The notes under the pieces are model-generated. The model was not told the origin of the DNA and searched no databases. It saw only the letters and a program-made list of their open reading frames with translations. Source: Candidatus Bathyarchaeota archaeon (GTDB lineage Archaea > Thermoproteota > Bathyarchaeia > TCS64). Taken from it: a stretch of 64,000 nt of DNA. Positions 41,804-50,611 of this stretch are shown piece after piece. Numbering within the stretch: position 1 is the stretch's first letter; every line of letters starts with the position of its first letter. The DNA is taken from the NCBI GenBank assembly GCA_026394265.1, contig JAPKYO010000052.1, positions 1-64,000 on the forward strand, in the 5' to 3' direction. The position numbers and the translations under genes were made by a program.

Positions 41804-42904
41804 ATGAAGGTCGGCGTGTTCATCCCCGTCTACAGGGAGTCGGAGCAGCTAGAGCCGCTTCTCAAAACACTCCTAGCCGACCCGTACCCGGAGAAGGAGA
41901 TAATCGTCTGCGCCGACGAGCCGACCGAGAAGACGAACGCACTCATCGCGGCGATGGGGGGCGACGTGAAGTGGAGGGTGAGCGCGGAGAGGCTGGGGAA
42001 GGTAAACGCCCTGAACAGGGCGGTCGCGGAGAATCCCTGCGACATCATACTCTTCCTCGACAGCGACATCGAGGTGCGCCAGGAGGGCTTCATCGGGCGC
42101 GTCGTCGAGGAGATGGACGACTTCGACCTCATCGAGATAAAGAAGAAGATAATCAGGGACTCCTTCGTCGCACGGATCGTAAACTACGACTACCTGAGCG
42201 CCAACTTCACAAACCTGCTCTTCGCCAAGTACCTGGGCAGGTGCCTCGGATTCAACGGCTCCGCATTCGCAATAAAGAGGGTGGCATGGGGGACACTAAA
42301 CGGCTTCGGCAAGGAGATATGTGAGGACCTCGACATGGCGACACGCACCTACATAGCGGGGCTGAGGTTCGGCTACGCCGAGGCGACCGAGGTGTACAAC
42401 AAGGTCTCCCCGAGCTGGCGCGTCTGGGCGAAGCAGAGGAAGAGGTGGGGCGCAGGCCAGGCACACTGGCTCACACACAACTACAGGATGCTGCTTGGGA
42501 GCATCATCGAGCACCCGAAGGTACTTTTTGCAGCTCTGCTCATCATCTTCCCCAGCCTCCCGATGTTCGCGGCCACACTCGCCTTCCCCGACACCCTCTA
42601 CGTCAACGCCGTGAGCTTCGCGCTCATACTGCTTGCGGGCAAGCAGTTCCTATTCATCCCCCCGGTCGTGGCGATGCTCATGGGCGTGGCAGCCCTCAAG
42701 GTGTTCACCGCGTTGATCATAGTCATCTCGATCTTCGCGGGGGTCTTCTACTACTTCGCGAAGCGACTCGGCTACGCCTTCTCCCTCCCCGAGTTCGCCT
42801 TCTTCTTCCTCGTCTACAACCCCCTCTGGCTCACCATCTCCATAACGAGCCTGCTGAGGGAGATACTATGGAAGAACCACCTCAACCTAGACTGGAAGAT
42901 ATAG
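41804..42904 (+). CDS. Family 2 glycosyltransferase, membrane-bound
   Basis: A GT2 protein of about 366 residues. KVGVFIPVYRESEQLEPLL starts the catalytic domain; ILFLDSDIEV is the DxD site, CEDLDMATRT the second acidic site, and KQRKRWGAG the QxxRW-like site (here KQRKRW). Three or four C-terminal membrane segments suggest a processive or polyprenyl-linked enzyme. ATG 41804, with GAGGG at 41795-41799, is preferred to TTG 41780. The upstream half-site cluster suggests regulated expression. Confidence 0.82.
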   Translation: MKVGVFIPVYRESEQLEPLLKTLLADPYPEKEIIVCADEPTEKTNALIAAMGGDVKWRVSAERLGKVNALNRAVAENPCDIILFLDSDIEVRQEGFIGRVVEEMDDFDLIEIKKKIIRDSFVARIVNYDYLSANFTNLLFAKYLGRCLGFNGSAFAIKRVAWGTLNGFGKEICEDLDMATRTYIAGLRFGYAEATEVYNKVSPSWRVWAKQRKRWGAGQAHWLTHNYRMLLGSIIEHPKVLFAALLIIFPSLPMFAATLAFPDTLYVNAVSFALILLAGKQFLFIPPVVAMLMGVAALKVFTALIIVISIFAGVFYYFAKRLGYAFSLPEFAFFFLVYNPLWLTISITSLLREILWKNHLNLDWKI

Positions 42905-42978
42905 GATTAGCAGCCGACGGAGTTTAAACCAGTTCCCCGGGGGCTAAGCTTGAATACACCCACGGCGTAGCCTTACCC

Positions 42979-43305
42979 ATGTCCGAGAAACTTCAGGAGT
43001 TCCTAGTCACGGGCAAGGACTGGGCGAAGGTCAAGACCACCATCCCCGGCGTCTTCATACAGAAGCTGCCCGCCTACCGCGGCCAACCCGCCCGCCTCGC
43101 AATAGAGGTCAACCCAGTAGACGCATCAGGCGCACCCACAAAGCGGAAGGGATTACTCATACGCGACGTCTCCGAGTACGAGGAGTTCAAGGAGATACTA
43201 ACAAACGAGAAGATGGAGACCGTCTTCGAGATGCTGGAGAAGGTGAACCCGCCGACCCAGAAGAAGCAGAGGGGCGGCTTAGAGGACGACGTAATCGACA
43301 TCTAA
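42979..43305 (+). CDS. Uncharacterised 108-residue protein
   Basis: A small soluble protein, not recognised. It has alternating strands (GVFIQKLPAYRGQPARLAIEVNPVD) and a helical C-terminal part (EYEEFKEILTNEKMETVFEML) ending in an acidic tail. The TATA region is unclear. It sits 37 bases before the M42 peptidase gene on the same strand, so they may be cotranscribed. Confidence 0.65.
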   Translation: MSEKLQEFLVTGKDWAKVKTTIPGVFIQKLPAYRGQPARLAIEVNPVDASGAPTKRKGLLIRDVSEYEEFKEILTNEKMETVFEMLEKVNPPTQKKQRGGLEDDVIDI

Positions 43306-43342
43306 CCCAAAACCTCTTTTCTCCACCGGGCAACACTTCCCC

Positions 43343-44428
43343 ATGACCAATGGGGATTCTATACTCGACCTATTCTACAGGTTGGTAGATGTTCAGGCGC
43401 CCTCGGGCTTCGAGGAGCCTATGATGAAGGCATTCATCGACGAGATCAAGCCATACGTCGACGAGGTCCACGGGACGCCGCGCGGAAACGTCATCGCCGT
43501 CCAGAAGGGTAAAAACCCGAAGGCGCCGAAGGTGGCACTCGTCGCCCACCTCGACCAGATAGGCTTCATAGCCTTCAACATCGACGCCTCCGGTTTCGTC
43601 AGGTTCAGGAAGATCGGTGGCAGCGTCACACGCGCCATACAGGGGCAGCACCTGCAGATACTCACGGAGAAGGGCCCGGTCGTCGGCGTCGTCGGGATGA
43701 AGCCGGGGCACATAACCACCCCCGCTGAGGCAAACACCATCCCACAGATCGAAGAGATGTACATAGACATCGGCGCCCGGAGCAGGGAGGAGGCCGAAGC
43801 CATGGGAGTCAGGAACGGCACACCCATCACATACGCAACAACCCCCGTGAAGCTCGCCAACGGCCTAATCGCTAGCCCAAGCATCGACGACCGCGCCGGC
43901 TGCGCCGCAATAATCCAGATCGCCAAGCACTTCGCCAAGAAACGCCCCAAGGCAACCGTCTACTACATCGGATCAGTCGAGGAGGAGATCGGGCTACGAG
44001 GCGCAGAGACGTGCCTACACGACCTCGACGCAGACATGGCAATAGCAGTCGACACCTTCCCCGCCGGGTACCAGCCCGACGTAAACATGCGCGACCTATA
44101 CTACGAGGTCGGGAAGGGCGCGGGCCTACACGTCGGGGAGCAGGGAGACAGGGTCAGGATACAGAGCCAGCAGGTCCACAGGTGGCTGCGGAGGACGGCG
44201 GAGGCGCACGGCATCCCCCACCAGGTGGGCATCATGAGCGGCGGCACCGACGCCATGGCGATGATGCAGACACGCGGAGGCGTACCAGCCGCCACAATAG
44301 GCATCCCCCGCCGCTACAGCCACAGCCCAGTCGAAGTCTTCGCGCCCAGCGACCTCGAAAACCTCGTAAAAATCCTCACAACAGCCATCCAAGAACTCGA
44401 ACCAGACTTCACAACCACCCGCGTATAG
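43343..44428 (+). CDS. M42 family aminopeptidase (TET-like), copy 1
   Basis: A 361-residue M42 aminopeptidase, a family that forms dodecameric tetrahedral cytosolic peptidases. Metal ligands are visible: His in VALVAHLDQIGF, Asp in SPSIDDRAGCA, the Glu pair in GSVEEEIGLRGA, Asp in AVDTFPAG and His in NRYSHSPVE-like RRYSHSPVE. It probably trims peptides after proteasome cleavage. A second copy is at 58647-59741; the two differ substantially, which suggests different residue preferences. Confidence 0.93.
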   Translation: MTNGDSILDLFYRLVDVQAPSGFEEPMMKAFIDEIKPYVDEVHGTPRGNVIAVQKGKNPKAPKVALVAHLDQIGFIAFNIDASGFVRFRKIGGSVTRAIQGQHLQILTEKGPVVGVVGMKPGHITTPAEANTIPQIEEMYIDIGARSREEAEAMGVRNGTPITYATTPVKLANGLIASPSIDDRAGCAAIIQIAKHFAKKRPKATVYYIGSVEEEIGLRGAETCLHDLDADMAIAVDTFPAGYQPDVNMRDLYYEVGKGAGLHVGEQGDRVRIQSQQVHRWLRRTAEAHGIPHQVGIMSGGTDAMAMMQTRGGVPAATIGIPRRYSHSPVEVFAPSDLENLVKILTTAIQELEPDFTTTRV

Positions 44429-44543
44429 TCACGATAAACTTAACTCCGATAGGATAAGGGCAGAATCCGCACCCGGCGTCGGCAAAAAGGTCACACCCAT
44501 ACTCCAGAACGGGAAGAACAACTGGATTCCAGATCCATTATCA

Positions 44544-44550
44544 TTTAAAA
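44544..44550 (+). promoter_or_regulatory. TATA box of the response-regulator gene
   Basis: TTTAAAA is centred 27 bases before the ATG at 44574, which suggests a leaderless transcript. Confidence 0.5.
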
Positions 44551-44573
44551 AGGAGTGACACTCTAAATCTAGC

Positions 44574-44927
44574 ATGGGCAAGGCCTCCCTGCTGCTGGTC
44601 GACGACGACGAGATGAGCAGTCAGATCCTGAGCTACATCCTCGCCGACGAAGGCTACGACGTGGATCTAGCAGCGACGGGGGGAACCGCGATCGAGAAGG
44701 TCTCGGCACACAGATACGACCTCGTCTTCCTCGACTTCGTGCTCCCCGACATGAGTGGCCACGAGGTAGCGAAGAGGATGAAGGACATAAGGCCCGGTAT
44801 CAAGATACTCCTCCTCACCGGCTACACGAAGAGCGGAGACCCTGAAGAGAGCAACTACGAGAGGATTCTGTTGAAGCCGGTCTCGCCGGAGGAGATAGTG
44901 AAGACGATAGTCGAGATCCTGCGTTGA
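44574..44927 (+). CDS. Stand-alone response-regulator receiver domain
   Basis: A 117-residue receiver (CheY-like) domain with no output domain. The acidic pocket is DDD at 10-12, the phosphorylation site is Asp54 (FLDFVLPD), with Thr82 and Lys101 (ILLKPVSP) in the usual places. No histidine kinase is near, so its partner is unknown. It likely acts by protein binding. Own TATA box; no operon. Confidence 0.9.
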   Translation: MGKASLLLVDDDEMSSQILSYILADEGYDVDLAATGGTAIEKVSAHRYDLVFLDFVLPDMSGHEVAKRMKDIRPGIKILLLTGYTKSGDPEESNYERILLKPVSPEEIVKTIVEILR

Positions 44928-45059
44928 AAGGGCCAGAGCCGAGCGCGCCTCTGAGCTGGGGAAGGTGTGGTGTTCACGGTGAGGCTCACCCGTGGTTAAG
45001 ACTCAATCGAATCGGGCAGAGTTCTTTAAACTCGCGTGCCAACATGATCCCTGATCGCC

Positions 45060-45809
45060 TTGACCGACAACGAGTTACTCAGGATGACGGGGCACAAACT
45101 CCAGGACGCTTACTTTGACAAGGCAGTGCTGCCCATCGGCTCCACGGAGTACCACGGCGAGCACCTGCCATTCGGGACGGACACACTCGTGGCGGAGAGC
45201 CTCGCGTCTGCAGTAGCAGGAAGGGTCGAGGGGATGCTGAAGCTCCCCGCGCTGCCCTACGGCATGAGCCACCACTACTCGAGCTTCCCGATGGTCCTCA
45301 CACTCGACACGGAGACACTCATCAGGGTGCTTAAGCAGTTGTTCGATTCACTGAACGTCCACGGGATGAAGCGGCTGCTCGTCATCAACGGGCACGACGG
45401 CAACATCCCAGCCCTTGAGGCGGCGTCGCGGGAGTACCGGGTCGCCCACCCGGAGTTCAAGATTGCAACCCTCGAGGCGTGGTGGGTCACGGCGGGTGAA
45501 CTCCTACCTAAAGGCACATTCGAGGCGTGGGGCGGCCTCGGACACGCCGGCGAGGGGGAGACGAGCATGATGCTCAGGGTCGCCCCCGATCTTGTCAACA
45601 TGAGCAAGGCCAAAGGCCACATCCCCGTACTCCCGGAGCACGTTCAGGTCAAGTGGCTCTTCCACGAAGTGGCCCCCTACGGCGTCACCGGGGACCCCAT
45701 AAAGGCGACATCCGAGAAAGGCATACTGATGTGGGACGCCCTCGTCAACCACCTAGTCTCCTTCATCGAGGAAATGGACAGAGACGGGTGGGAAGTGGAT
45801 AAAAAGTAG
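45060..45809 (+). CDS. Creatininase family amidohydrolase
   Basis: A 249-residue creatininase-fold metal-dependent amidase. GSTEYHGEHLPFGTDTLVAESLA holds the first Glu/His/Asp metal ligands, INGHDGNIPALEAAS the second, and GHAGEGETSMML the late Glu. Members include creatinine amidohydrolase, FAPy deformylase and the mycofactocin peptidase MftE, so the substrate is open. TTG 45060 is about 33 bases after a TTTAAA box. It is followed by the saccharopine-dehydrogenase-like gene on the same strand. Confidence 0.85.
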   Translation: MTDNELLRMTGHKLQDAYFDKAVLPIGSTEYHGEHLPFGTDTLVAESLASAVAGRVEGMLKLPALPYGMSHHYSSFPMVLTLDTETLIRVLKQLFDSLNVHGMKRLLVINGHDGNIPALEAASREYRVAHPEFKIATLEAWWVTAGELLPKGTFEAWGGLGHAGEGETSMMLRVAPDLVNMSKAKGHIPVLPEHVQVKWLFHEVAPYGVTGDPIKATSEKGILMWDALVNHLVSFIEEMDRDGWEVDKK

Positions 45810-45870
45810 ACCAGTGGATAAGTCGCAGGTGTTTTATCCGGATCCAGTGTCCCCCTATACGGGATATTTG

Positions 45871-47052
45871 ATGAAGGTACTCGTCTTAGGCACGGGTAAG
45901 ATGGGCTACGGTCTCCTCAAGGACCTTACGGCCCAGAAGGAAGTCGACGAAATTGTTGCAGCCGACGCCAACATCGAGGCGGCGAAGGCGACCGCCAAGA
46001 GGATAGGCAGCGACAAGATCAAGGGAGCCGAGAAACTCGACGTCACCGACAAGAAGGCGACCGTGAAGCTCATCAAGGGCTTCGACATCGTCGCCGCAGC
46101 CATCCCGAGGACGTTCTGCGACCAGGCCATCTCCGCCACCATCGAGGCGGGTGTGAGCTGGGCAGACATCGCGGCTGACTTCAACACGGTATTCAGCATG
46201 GATGCGGCGGCGAAGAAGGCGGGGGTCACCGTAGTCCCCCACTGCGGCCTAGATGTCGGCACCGACAGGATACTCCTCGGCGTCGGCTCAAGAAAGCTCG
46301 ACAAGGTCGAGAAGATCTACGTGGCCTGCGGCGGCTTCCCCCAGAAGGGGACACCCGGCTACTACAACCCAATCAACTACAAGATCAGCTGGAGCTGGCC
46401 CTTCGCCATCAGCGGCAGCGTCGGCACATGCAAGATACTGAAGAACGGGAAGACGGTCGAGGTCAAGGTCCTAAGCGACCCGGGGCCGATCGACTTCCCC
46501 GAGCCTCTCGGCCACCTCGAGGCTTTCACGAACAGCGGCCTCATGGACGTTGTGGAGCACCTCGGGTTGAAGGGGGTCAAGAGTGCTTATGGACAGACCA
46601 TCAGGTGGCCTGGCCACTGCGACATGTGGAACAAGCTCAAGGACCTCCACTTCCTTGACACGGAGTCCATGAAGGTGAAGGGGGCGGAGATTAGCCCGAT
46701 GGACTTCTTCGAGGCGTGGGGCAACAAGTACCTCCAGTACGACGCAGACGAGGGAGACACCATCTGCCAGCGCGTCATCGTCGAGGGCAAGAAGGGCGGA
46801 GTCCCTGCAAAGTACACGTACGAGTTCGTTGAGTTCCAGGACTTCAAGAACGGCCTCTCCGCCATGGCGAAGACCACGGCCTTCCCATGCAGCATCGTAG
46901 CACAGATGATAGCCAAGTGCCAGATGGACATGCGCGGCGTCATCCACCCCGCGAAGATCGGTTACGACGAGAAGCTCTCAGACATCTTCTTCGCCGAGAT
47001 GGCGAGGCGGGACATCAAGATAACCGAGAGCTTCGAGAGCCCCTTCAACTAA
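45871..47052 (+). CDS. Saccharopine dehydrogenase-like / lysine 6-dehydrogenase-like protein
   Basis: A 393-residue oxidoreductase. VLVLGTGKMGYGLLKDL is the NAD(P) Rossmann loop, and VPHCGLDVGTDRILLGVG starts the second domain of the saccharopine dehydrogenase-like family. It might act on lysine or an aminated amino acid. ATG 45871 is chosen because the upstream 19 residues look like untranslated sequence with a TTTTATCC box. The creatininase gene ends 61 bases earlier and may be cotranscribed. Confidence 0.78.
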   Translation: MKVLVLGTGKMGYGLLKDLTAQKEVDEIVAADANIEAAKATAKRIGSDKIKGAEKLDVTDKKATVKLIKGFDIVAAAIPRTFCDQAISATIEAGVSWADIAADFNTVFSMDAAAKKAGVTVVPHCGLDVGTDRILLGVGSRKLDKVEKIYVACGGFPQKGTPGYYNPINYKISWSWPFAISGSVGTCKILKNGKTVEVKVLSDPGPIDFPEPLGHLEAFTNSGLMDVVEHLGLKGVKSAYGQTIRWPGHCDMWNKLKDLHFLDTESMKVKGAEISPMDFFEAWGNKYLQYDADEGDTICQRVIVEGKKGGVPAKYTYEFVEFQDFKNGLSAMAKTTAFPCSIVAQMIAKCQMDMRGVIHPAKIGYDEKLSDIFFAEMARRDIKITESFESPFN

Positions 47053-47156
47053 CACCCTTTTTCCACCTTTTAGACAACTGTCGAATGGGACATCGACTCC
47101 CATCGCCTACCTTTTATGAGGGATAGGGAAACATACTGCAAAGAGAGAGTGAATGC

Positions 47157-48428
47157 ATGGTATCCAGCAGAATATCAGGCTTCTACAAGATGTCAGTCGA
47201 CGAGAGGGTGAAGATCGTCGCCGAGCAGGTCGGCCTCACCCCGGATGAGGTCAAGGTGCTCAAGTCGGGCGGCGGCCTCGGCATAGACCAGGCGGACCAC
47301 ATGACCGAGAACGTCGTCGGGCTCATCGCGTACCCCTTCAGCGTCGCCGTCAACTTCATGCTAAACGGCAGGGACCAGCTCATCCCCATGGCGGGGGAGG
47401 AGCCCAGCGTCGTCGCCGCCGCCAGCAACATGGCGCGGATAATGAGGAACGGCCCCGGCATCAAGGTCACCAGCAGCCCACCAATCATGATCGGGCAGAT
47501 ACAGCTCACAGACATCCCAGACATGAAGAAGGCCATCGCCACCCTCACGGAGAGGAAGCAGCAGATACTCGACATGGCGAACGAGGTCGACCCCGTCCTC
47601 GTAAAGTTCGGGGGAGGCGCTAAGGATCTGGAGCTGCGCCCGCTGGAAACCGCGGCTGGGCCGATGCTCATCTGTCACCTGCTCGTCGACTGTAGGGACG
47701 CGATGGGGGCAAACGCCGTCAACACGATGGCGGAGACCCTCGCACCCATGCTCGCCGAGCTGACTGGCGGAAAGTCACTCCTACGCATCATCAGCAACCT
47801 CGCCGACAGGCGCACCTGCAAGGCCGAGACAGTGGTGAAGAAGGATGACATCGGAGGAGAGGATAAGGTGGATAGGATCGTTCAGGCGTGGGCATTCGCC
47901 GACGCCGACCCCTACAGGGCTTCGACGCACAACAAGGGCATCATGAACGGCACGATCGCCGTCGCCCTCGCCTTCGCGCAGGACCACCGCGCCCTCGAAG
48001 CAGGCGCACACGCCTACGCCGCCAAGACCGGCAGGTACCGCAGCCTCAGCAAGTGGAGCAAGAACAAGGACGGCGACCTCGTCGGCGAGCTCGAGATGCC
48101 GATGGCCGTCGGACTCGTAGGCGGCGCCACGAAGAGCCACCCCATGGGGCAGCTCGCGGTCAAGATCCTCGGCTGCACCAAGGCGCAGGAGCTGGGCGAG
48201 GCGATGACGGCCGTCGGGCTCGCGCAGAACCTCGGCGCACTCCGCGCCCTGACGCAGGAGGGCATCCAGCAGGGCCACATGAGGCTCCACGCCCGGAACC
48301 TCGTCGTCATGGCCGGCGCCACACCCGAGATCATGGACGAGGCCGTGAAGCAGCTCATCGACTCGGGCCAGATACGCTTCCCCAAGGCGCAGGAGATAGT
48401 CGCCAAGCTCAAGGGTATGAAAGTTTGA
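47157..48428 (+). CDS. hmgA: HMG-CoA reductase, class II (bacterial-type)
   Basis: A 423-residue HMG-CoA reductase that makes mevalonate for archaeal isoprenoid lipids. ISGFYKMSVDERVKIVAEQ, then ADHMTENVVGLIAYPFSVAVNF and EEPSVVAAASN are class II features; DCRDAMGANAVNTMAE holds the catalytic region and THNKGIMNG the Lys. Class II enzymes are mainly bacterial, with some archaeal cases such as Archaeoglobus, while most archaea have class I. The stop overlaps the next gene's start (TTGA). Confidence 0.9.
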   Translation: MVSSRISGFYKMSVDERVKIVAEQVGLTPDEVKVLKSGGGLGIDQADHMTENVVGLIAYPFSVAVNFMLNGRDQLIPMAGEEPSVVAAASNMARIMRNGPGIKVTSSPPIMIGQIQLTDIPDMKKAIATLTERKQQILDMANEVDPVLVKFGGGAKDLELRPLETAAGPMLICHLLVDCRDAMGANAVNTMAETLAPMLAELTGGKSLLRIISNLADRRTCKAETVVKKDDIGGEDKVDRIVQAWAFADADPYRASTHNKGIMNGTIAVALAFAQDHRALEAGAHAYAAKTGRYRSLSKWSKNKDGDLVGELEMPMAVGLVGGATKSHPMGQLAVKILGCTKAQELGEAMTAVGLAQNLGALRALTQEGIQQGHMRLHARNLVVMAGATPEIMDEAVKQLIDSGQIRFPKAQEIVAKLKGMKV

Positions 48429-48937
48429 CGATTCTCATCGACGACGCCGGGACCGGCGACCTCCTCTGGGGGGTCGTCATAGGCGCCTACCAGCCCGAGA
48501 CAGACACGTTCCTCTACGACATCATAGACGTCTCATTCTTCAAGGAGGGGGCGTTCCAGGAGAAGAAGCACTTCGAGGAAGCGGCGAGGATCACGCTGGG
48601 CCTCGTGGAGCGCCTCGGGCTCAAGACCTTCGAGAAGATCAAGGTATGCCAGGGGGACATCCTAAACGTCGCAGCAGAGAAGCTGAAGGAGCAGTATGGG
48701 GAGGAAGCCGTGGAGAGGGTCCACGTCGAGGGGCGGGCACAGGATCTCATCGAGGGGGCCTACACGGACGAGCTCCGGAACCTCGGCTACGAGCCCATGC
48801 CGGACCGCACCGAGAGGTGGGGGAAGAGCTTCTGGCACATGTACGACTGGGTGAAGAGGGATCCAGAGGAGAGGGTCAAGTGGGCGAAGACGGGCTTCCC
48901 CAACCTGAAGAAGTTCAGGATTTTCCAGAGGCGCTGA
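48425..48937 (+). CDS. Uncharacterised 170-residue protein coupled to HMG-CoA reductase
   Basis: A soluble protein I do not recognise. It begins MTILIDDAGTGDLLWGVVIGAY, with alternating strands and acidic residues that could bind metal or a nucleotide; a helical middle (FEEAARITLGLVERL) and YDWVKRDPEERVKW near the C-terminus follow. The TTG start is inside the HMG-CoA reductase stop, so translational coupling suggests a link to that pathway. The open frame extends upstream but is shadow there. Confidence 0.65.
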   Translation: MTILIDDAGTGDLLWGVVIGAYQPETDTFLYDIIDVSFFKEGAFQEKKHFEEAARITLGLVERLGLKTFEKIKVCQGDILNVAAEKLKEQYGEEAVERVHVEGRAQDLIEGAYTDELRNLGYEPMPDRTERWGKSFWHMYDWVKRDPEERVKWAKTGFPNLKKFRIFQRR

Positions 48938-48980
48938 TAATCTCATATACCGGTGGGGCGCCCAGATTCATCGAAAGCCC

Positions 48981-49508
48981 TTGAAACCCTGGCTCCTCAA
49001 CCTACTCGCCTGCCCCATCGACAAACACCACCCACTCGAAGCCTACTTCTTCAGGTGGGAGACAAAAACCGAAGACATAGACAGGGTCGCCGCCGAGGCG
49101 GGGAAGCCGAAGAAAGAGCTAGAGGACAAGTACAGGATTCTCAAGAAGCAACTCGGGGATGGCACGATCAGCCCACCCGCCATCGCCGCCATAAAGGACC
49201 TCACAGGATCAAAGGCAGCCGCCTCCCTCCACGCGAAGGCAGAGAAGCTCCTCCAGGGCAAGCCCGAGAAGAAGGAGGACATCGACACACTCTACAGCTA
49301 CATGAACACCCTAGAACTAGGGGAGGGCCTCCTCTTCTGCCACGAGTGCAACCGGTGGTACCCCATCGGGAGCGCAGTCGAGGGGATACCAGAGCTGATG
49401 CCCGATGAACTGAGGGAGCCGGAGAAGGACCTTGAGTGGCTCAAGAAGTGGAAGAAGGTTACCCCCGAGGGGGTCTTGAGCGGGGGAAAACCCTTCAAAC
49501 CGGAGTAG
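48981..49508 (+). CDS. Trm112-like zinc protein, long form
   Basis: A 175-residue Trm112 homologue. Trm112 activates tRNA, rRNA and protein methyltransferases. MKPWLLNLLACPID and GLLFCHECNRWYPIG-SAVEGIPELMPDELR are the two halves of the zinc fold. Between them (about residues 25-115) is a helical insertion not found in the usual 60-residue prokaryotic forms. Zinc ligands would be Cys11, Cys120, Cys123 and a His at 16/17 in place of the second Cys. Eukaryotic Trm112 also carries an insert at the same place. Confidence 0.72.
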   Translation: MKPWLLNLLACPIDKHHPLEAYFFRWETKTEDIDRVAAEAGKPKKELEDKYRILKKQLGDGTISPPAIAAIKDLTGSKAAASLHAKAEKLLQGKPEKKEDIDTLYSYMNTLELGEGLLFCHECNRWYPIGSAVEGIPELMPDELREPEKDLEWLKKWKKVTPEGVLSGGKPFKPE

Positions 49509-50280
49509 GCGGCGCCGGGGTCTCGGGAACCTGCGCCACAGGCGTCTCTGCGGCGGCAGCCTTGTAGGATTTCCAAGTCGTCCAGAGGTACCAGAGTGAG
49601 ACGACGGCGAACGCGGTCACGACGAGTTCAGACGGGATGATCCCCCACTGGATGGCGTAGATCGCGGCGAAGTTTAGGAAGAAGTGGGCGCCCATCGCAA
49701 CGCCGAGGTAGTAGATCTGCTTCTGCCTGAAGGACTCCAGGACGAGGACGCTCATGGCGACGTGGAAGGTGATGGCTGCCAGACGCTCCCACAGGCCGAT
49801 GAAGGCGACCCACTCAGGCGTCGCCGATAACGATGCGAGTTGGGACGCCGTGAGCGTCTGTGGGTAGAAGTAGCCGTATATGGCGGTGCTGAGGACAGTG
49901 AAACCCACGAGGAGTATCGACTCGATGCCCCCGTGCCCGGCGCCGTACATGAGGCCATTCTCCAACCTGTGGTCCTTGACGGCGAACCTGAAGGCGAGCC
50001 ACCTCGAACCCTCCTCGAAGACGGCCGCGGTCAGCGATGGAAGGGCTATGCTCAGGTAGAGTAGGGACGCCCCCTTGAGGTTCTGATATATCCAGAGGGA
50101 GCCGTAGGTGTTTATCGGCGACCTCACCACGTAGGCGACGAACCACAGGACGGCGCCGACGAGGAACGCGAGCCACTTCGCCCTCAGCTTCAACCATATC
50201 CAGAGGCCGAGTAGCACCGGTATGAATATCTCAAGAAGCCCCGAGACGAGCAGCGAGAGGAAGAGCGTAAAGCTAATCAT
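49495..50280 (-). CDS. YhfC-family intramembrane metalloprotease-like protein
   Basis: A 261-residue membrane protein with about seven hydrophobic segments. EEGSRWLAFRFAV and GAGHGGIESILLVG match YhfC/CPBP-like proteins, where Glu and His residues in membrane helices form the metal-site. Function unknown, perhaps proteolysis or bacteriocin-type resistance. The gene ends overlapping the Trm112 stop (convergent) and marks the edge of the AT-rich island. Confidence 0.7.
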   Translation of the reverse strand: MISFTLFLSLLVSGLLEIFIPVLLGLWIWLKLRAKWLAFLVGAVLWFVAYVVRSPINTYGSLWIYQNLKGASLLYLSIALPSLTAAVFEEGSRWLAFRFAVKDHRLENGLMYGAGHGGIESILLVGFTVLSTAIYGYFYPQTLTASQLASLSATPEWVAFIGLWERLAAITFHVAMSVLVLESFRQKQIYYLGVAMGAHFFLNFAAIYAIQWGIIPSELVVTAFAVVSLWYLWTTWKSYKAAAAETPVAQVPETPAPPTPV

Positions 50281-50376
50281 GGGTAGGTAGTCGGCTAGGG
50301 GCGTTAATACCTTTACTGGAAAAGAATATGGAGGTAACAGAGGGGTCTTGTATTTTTTCTAAAAAATTGGAGTAAA
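50281..50376. other. AT-rich junction at the start of the island
   Basis: Composition falls abruptly in GC after about 50320. The stretch holds runs such as TATTTTTTCTAAAAAATT and no gene. It may be the left edge of an acquired segment. Confidence 0.4.
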
Positions 50377-50565
50377 TTAATAATAGGATTTATTATCAAG
50401 GTAATATCCGAGATAATTTCTTCCCACCCTTCTACCATGCACGATTATCTTCATCGGTCTAACCTTGTAATATCTAGCCAGCATATCTACCGCTTTCTGA
50501 GCGCACTCTAGCTCGTAAACTAGGTTAAAGTCCTTACAGACTTTCTTAGAGGGGATTGACCTCAT
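50377..50565 (-). pseudogene. Degenerate fragment with HELTR / VHGRRVG motifs
   Basis: A 62-residue frame (KIIVHGRRVGRNYLGYYLDN near its end) preceded, in another frame, by TIEEDLLHELTRGYLR (about 50570-50618). HELT-like and basic motifs suggest the remains of a small metallopeptidase- or nuclease-like gene with a frameshift. I cannot assign the family. It follows the Cas1-like remnant in the same direction. Confidence 0.35.
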
Positions 50566-50611
50566 CGTAGGTAACCTCGAGTTAGCTCATGCAACAAGTC
50601 TTCCTCTATCG

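Noticed and set aside
44975..44996. Imperfect hairpin CACGGTGAG/CTCACCCGTG before the creatininase gene
   Set aside because: A bulge, short arms and no following T-run make a terminator or operator call weak.
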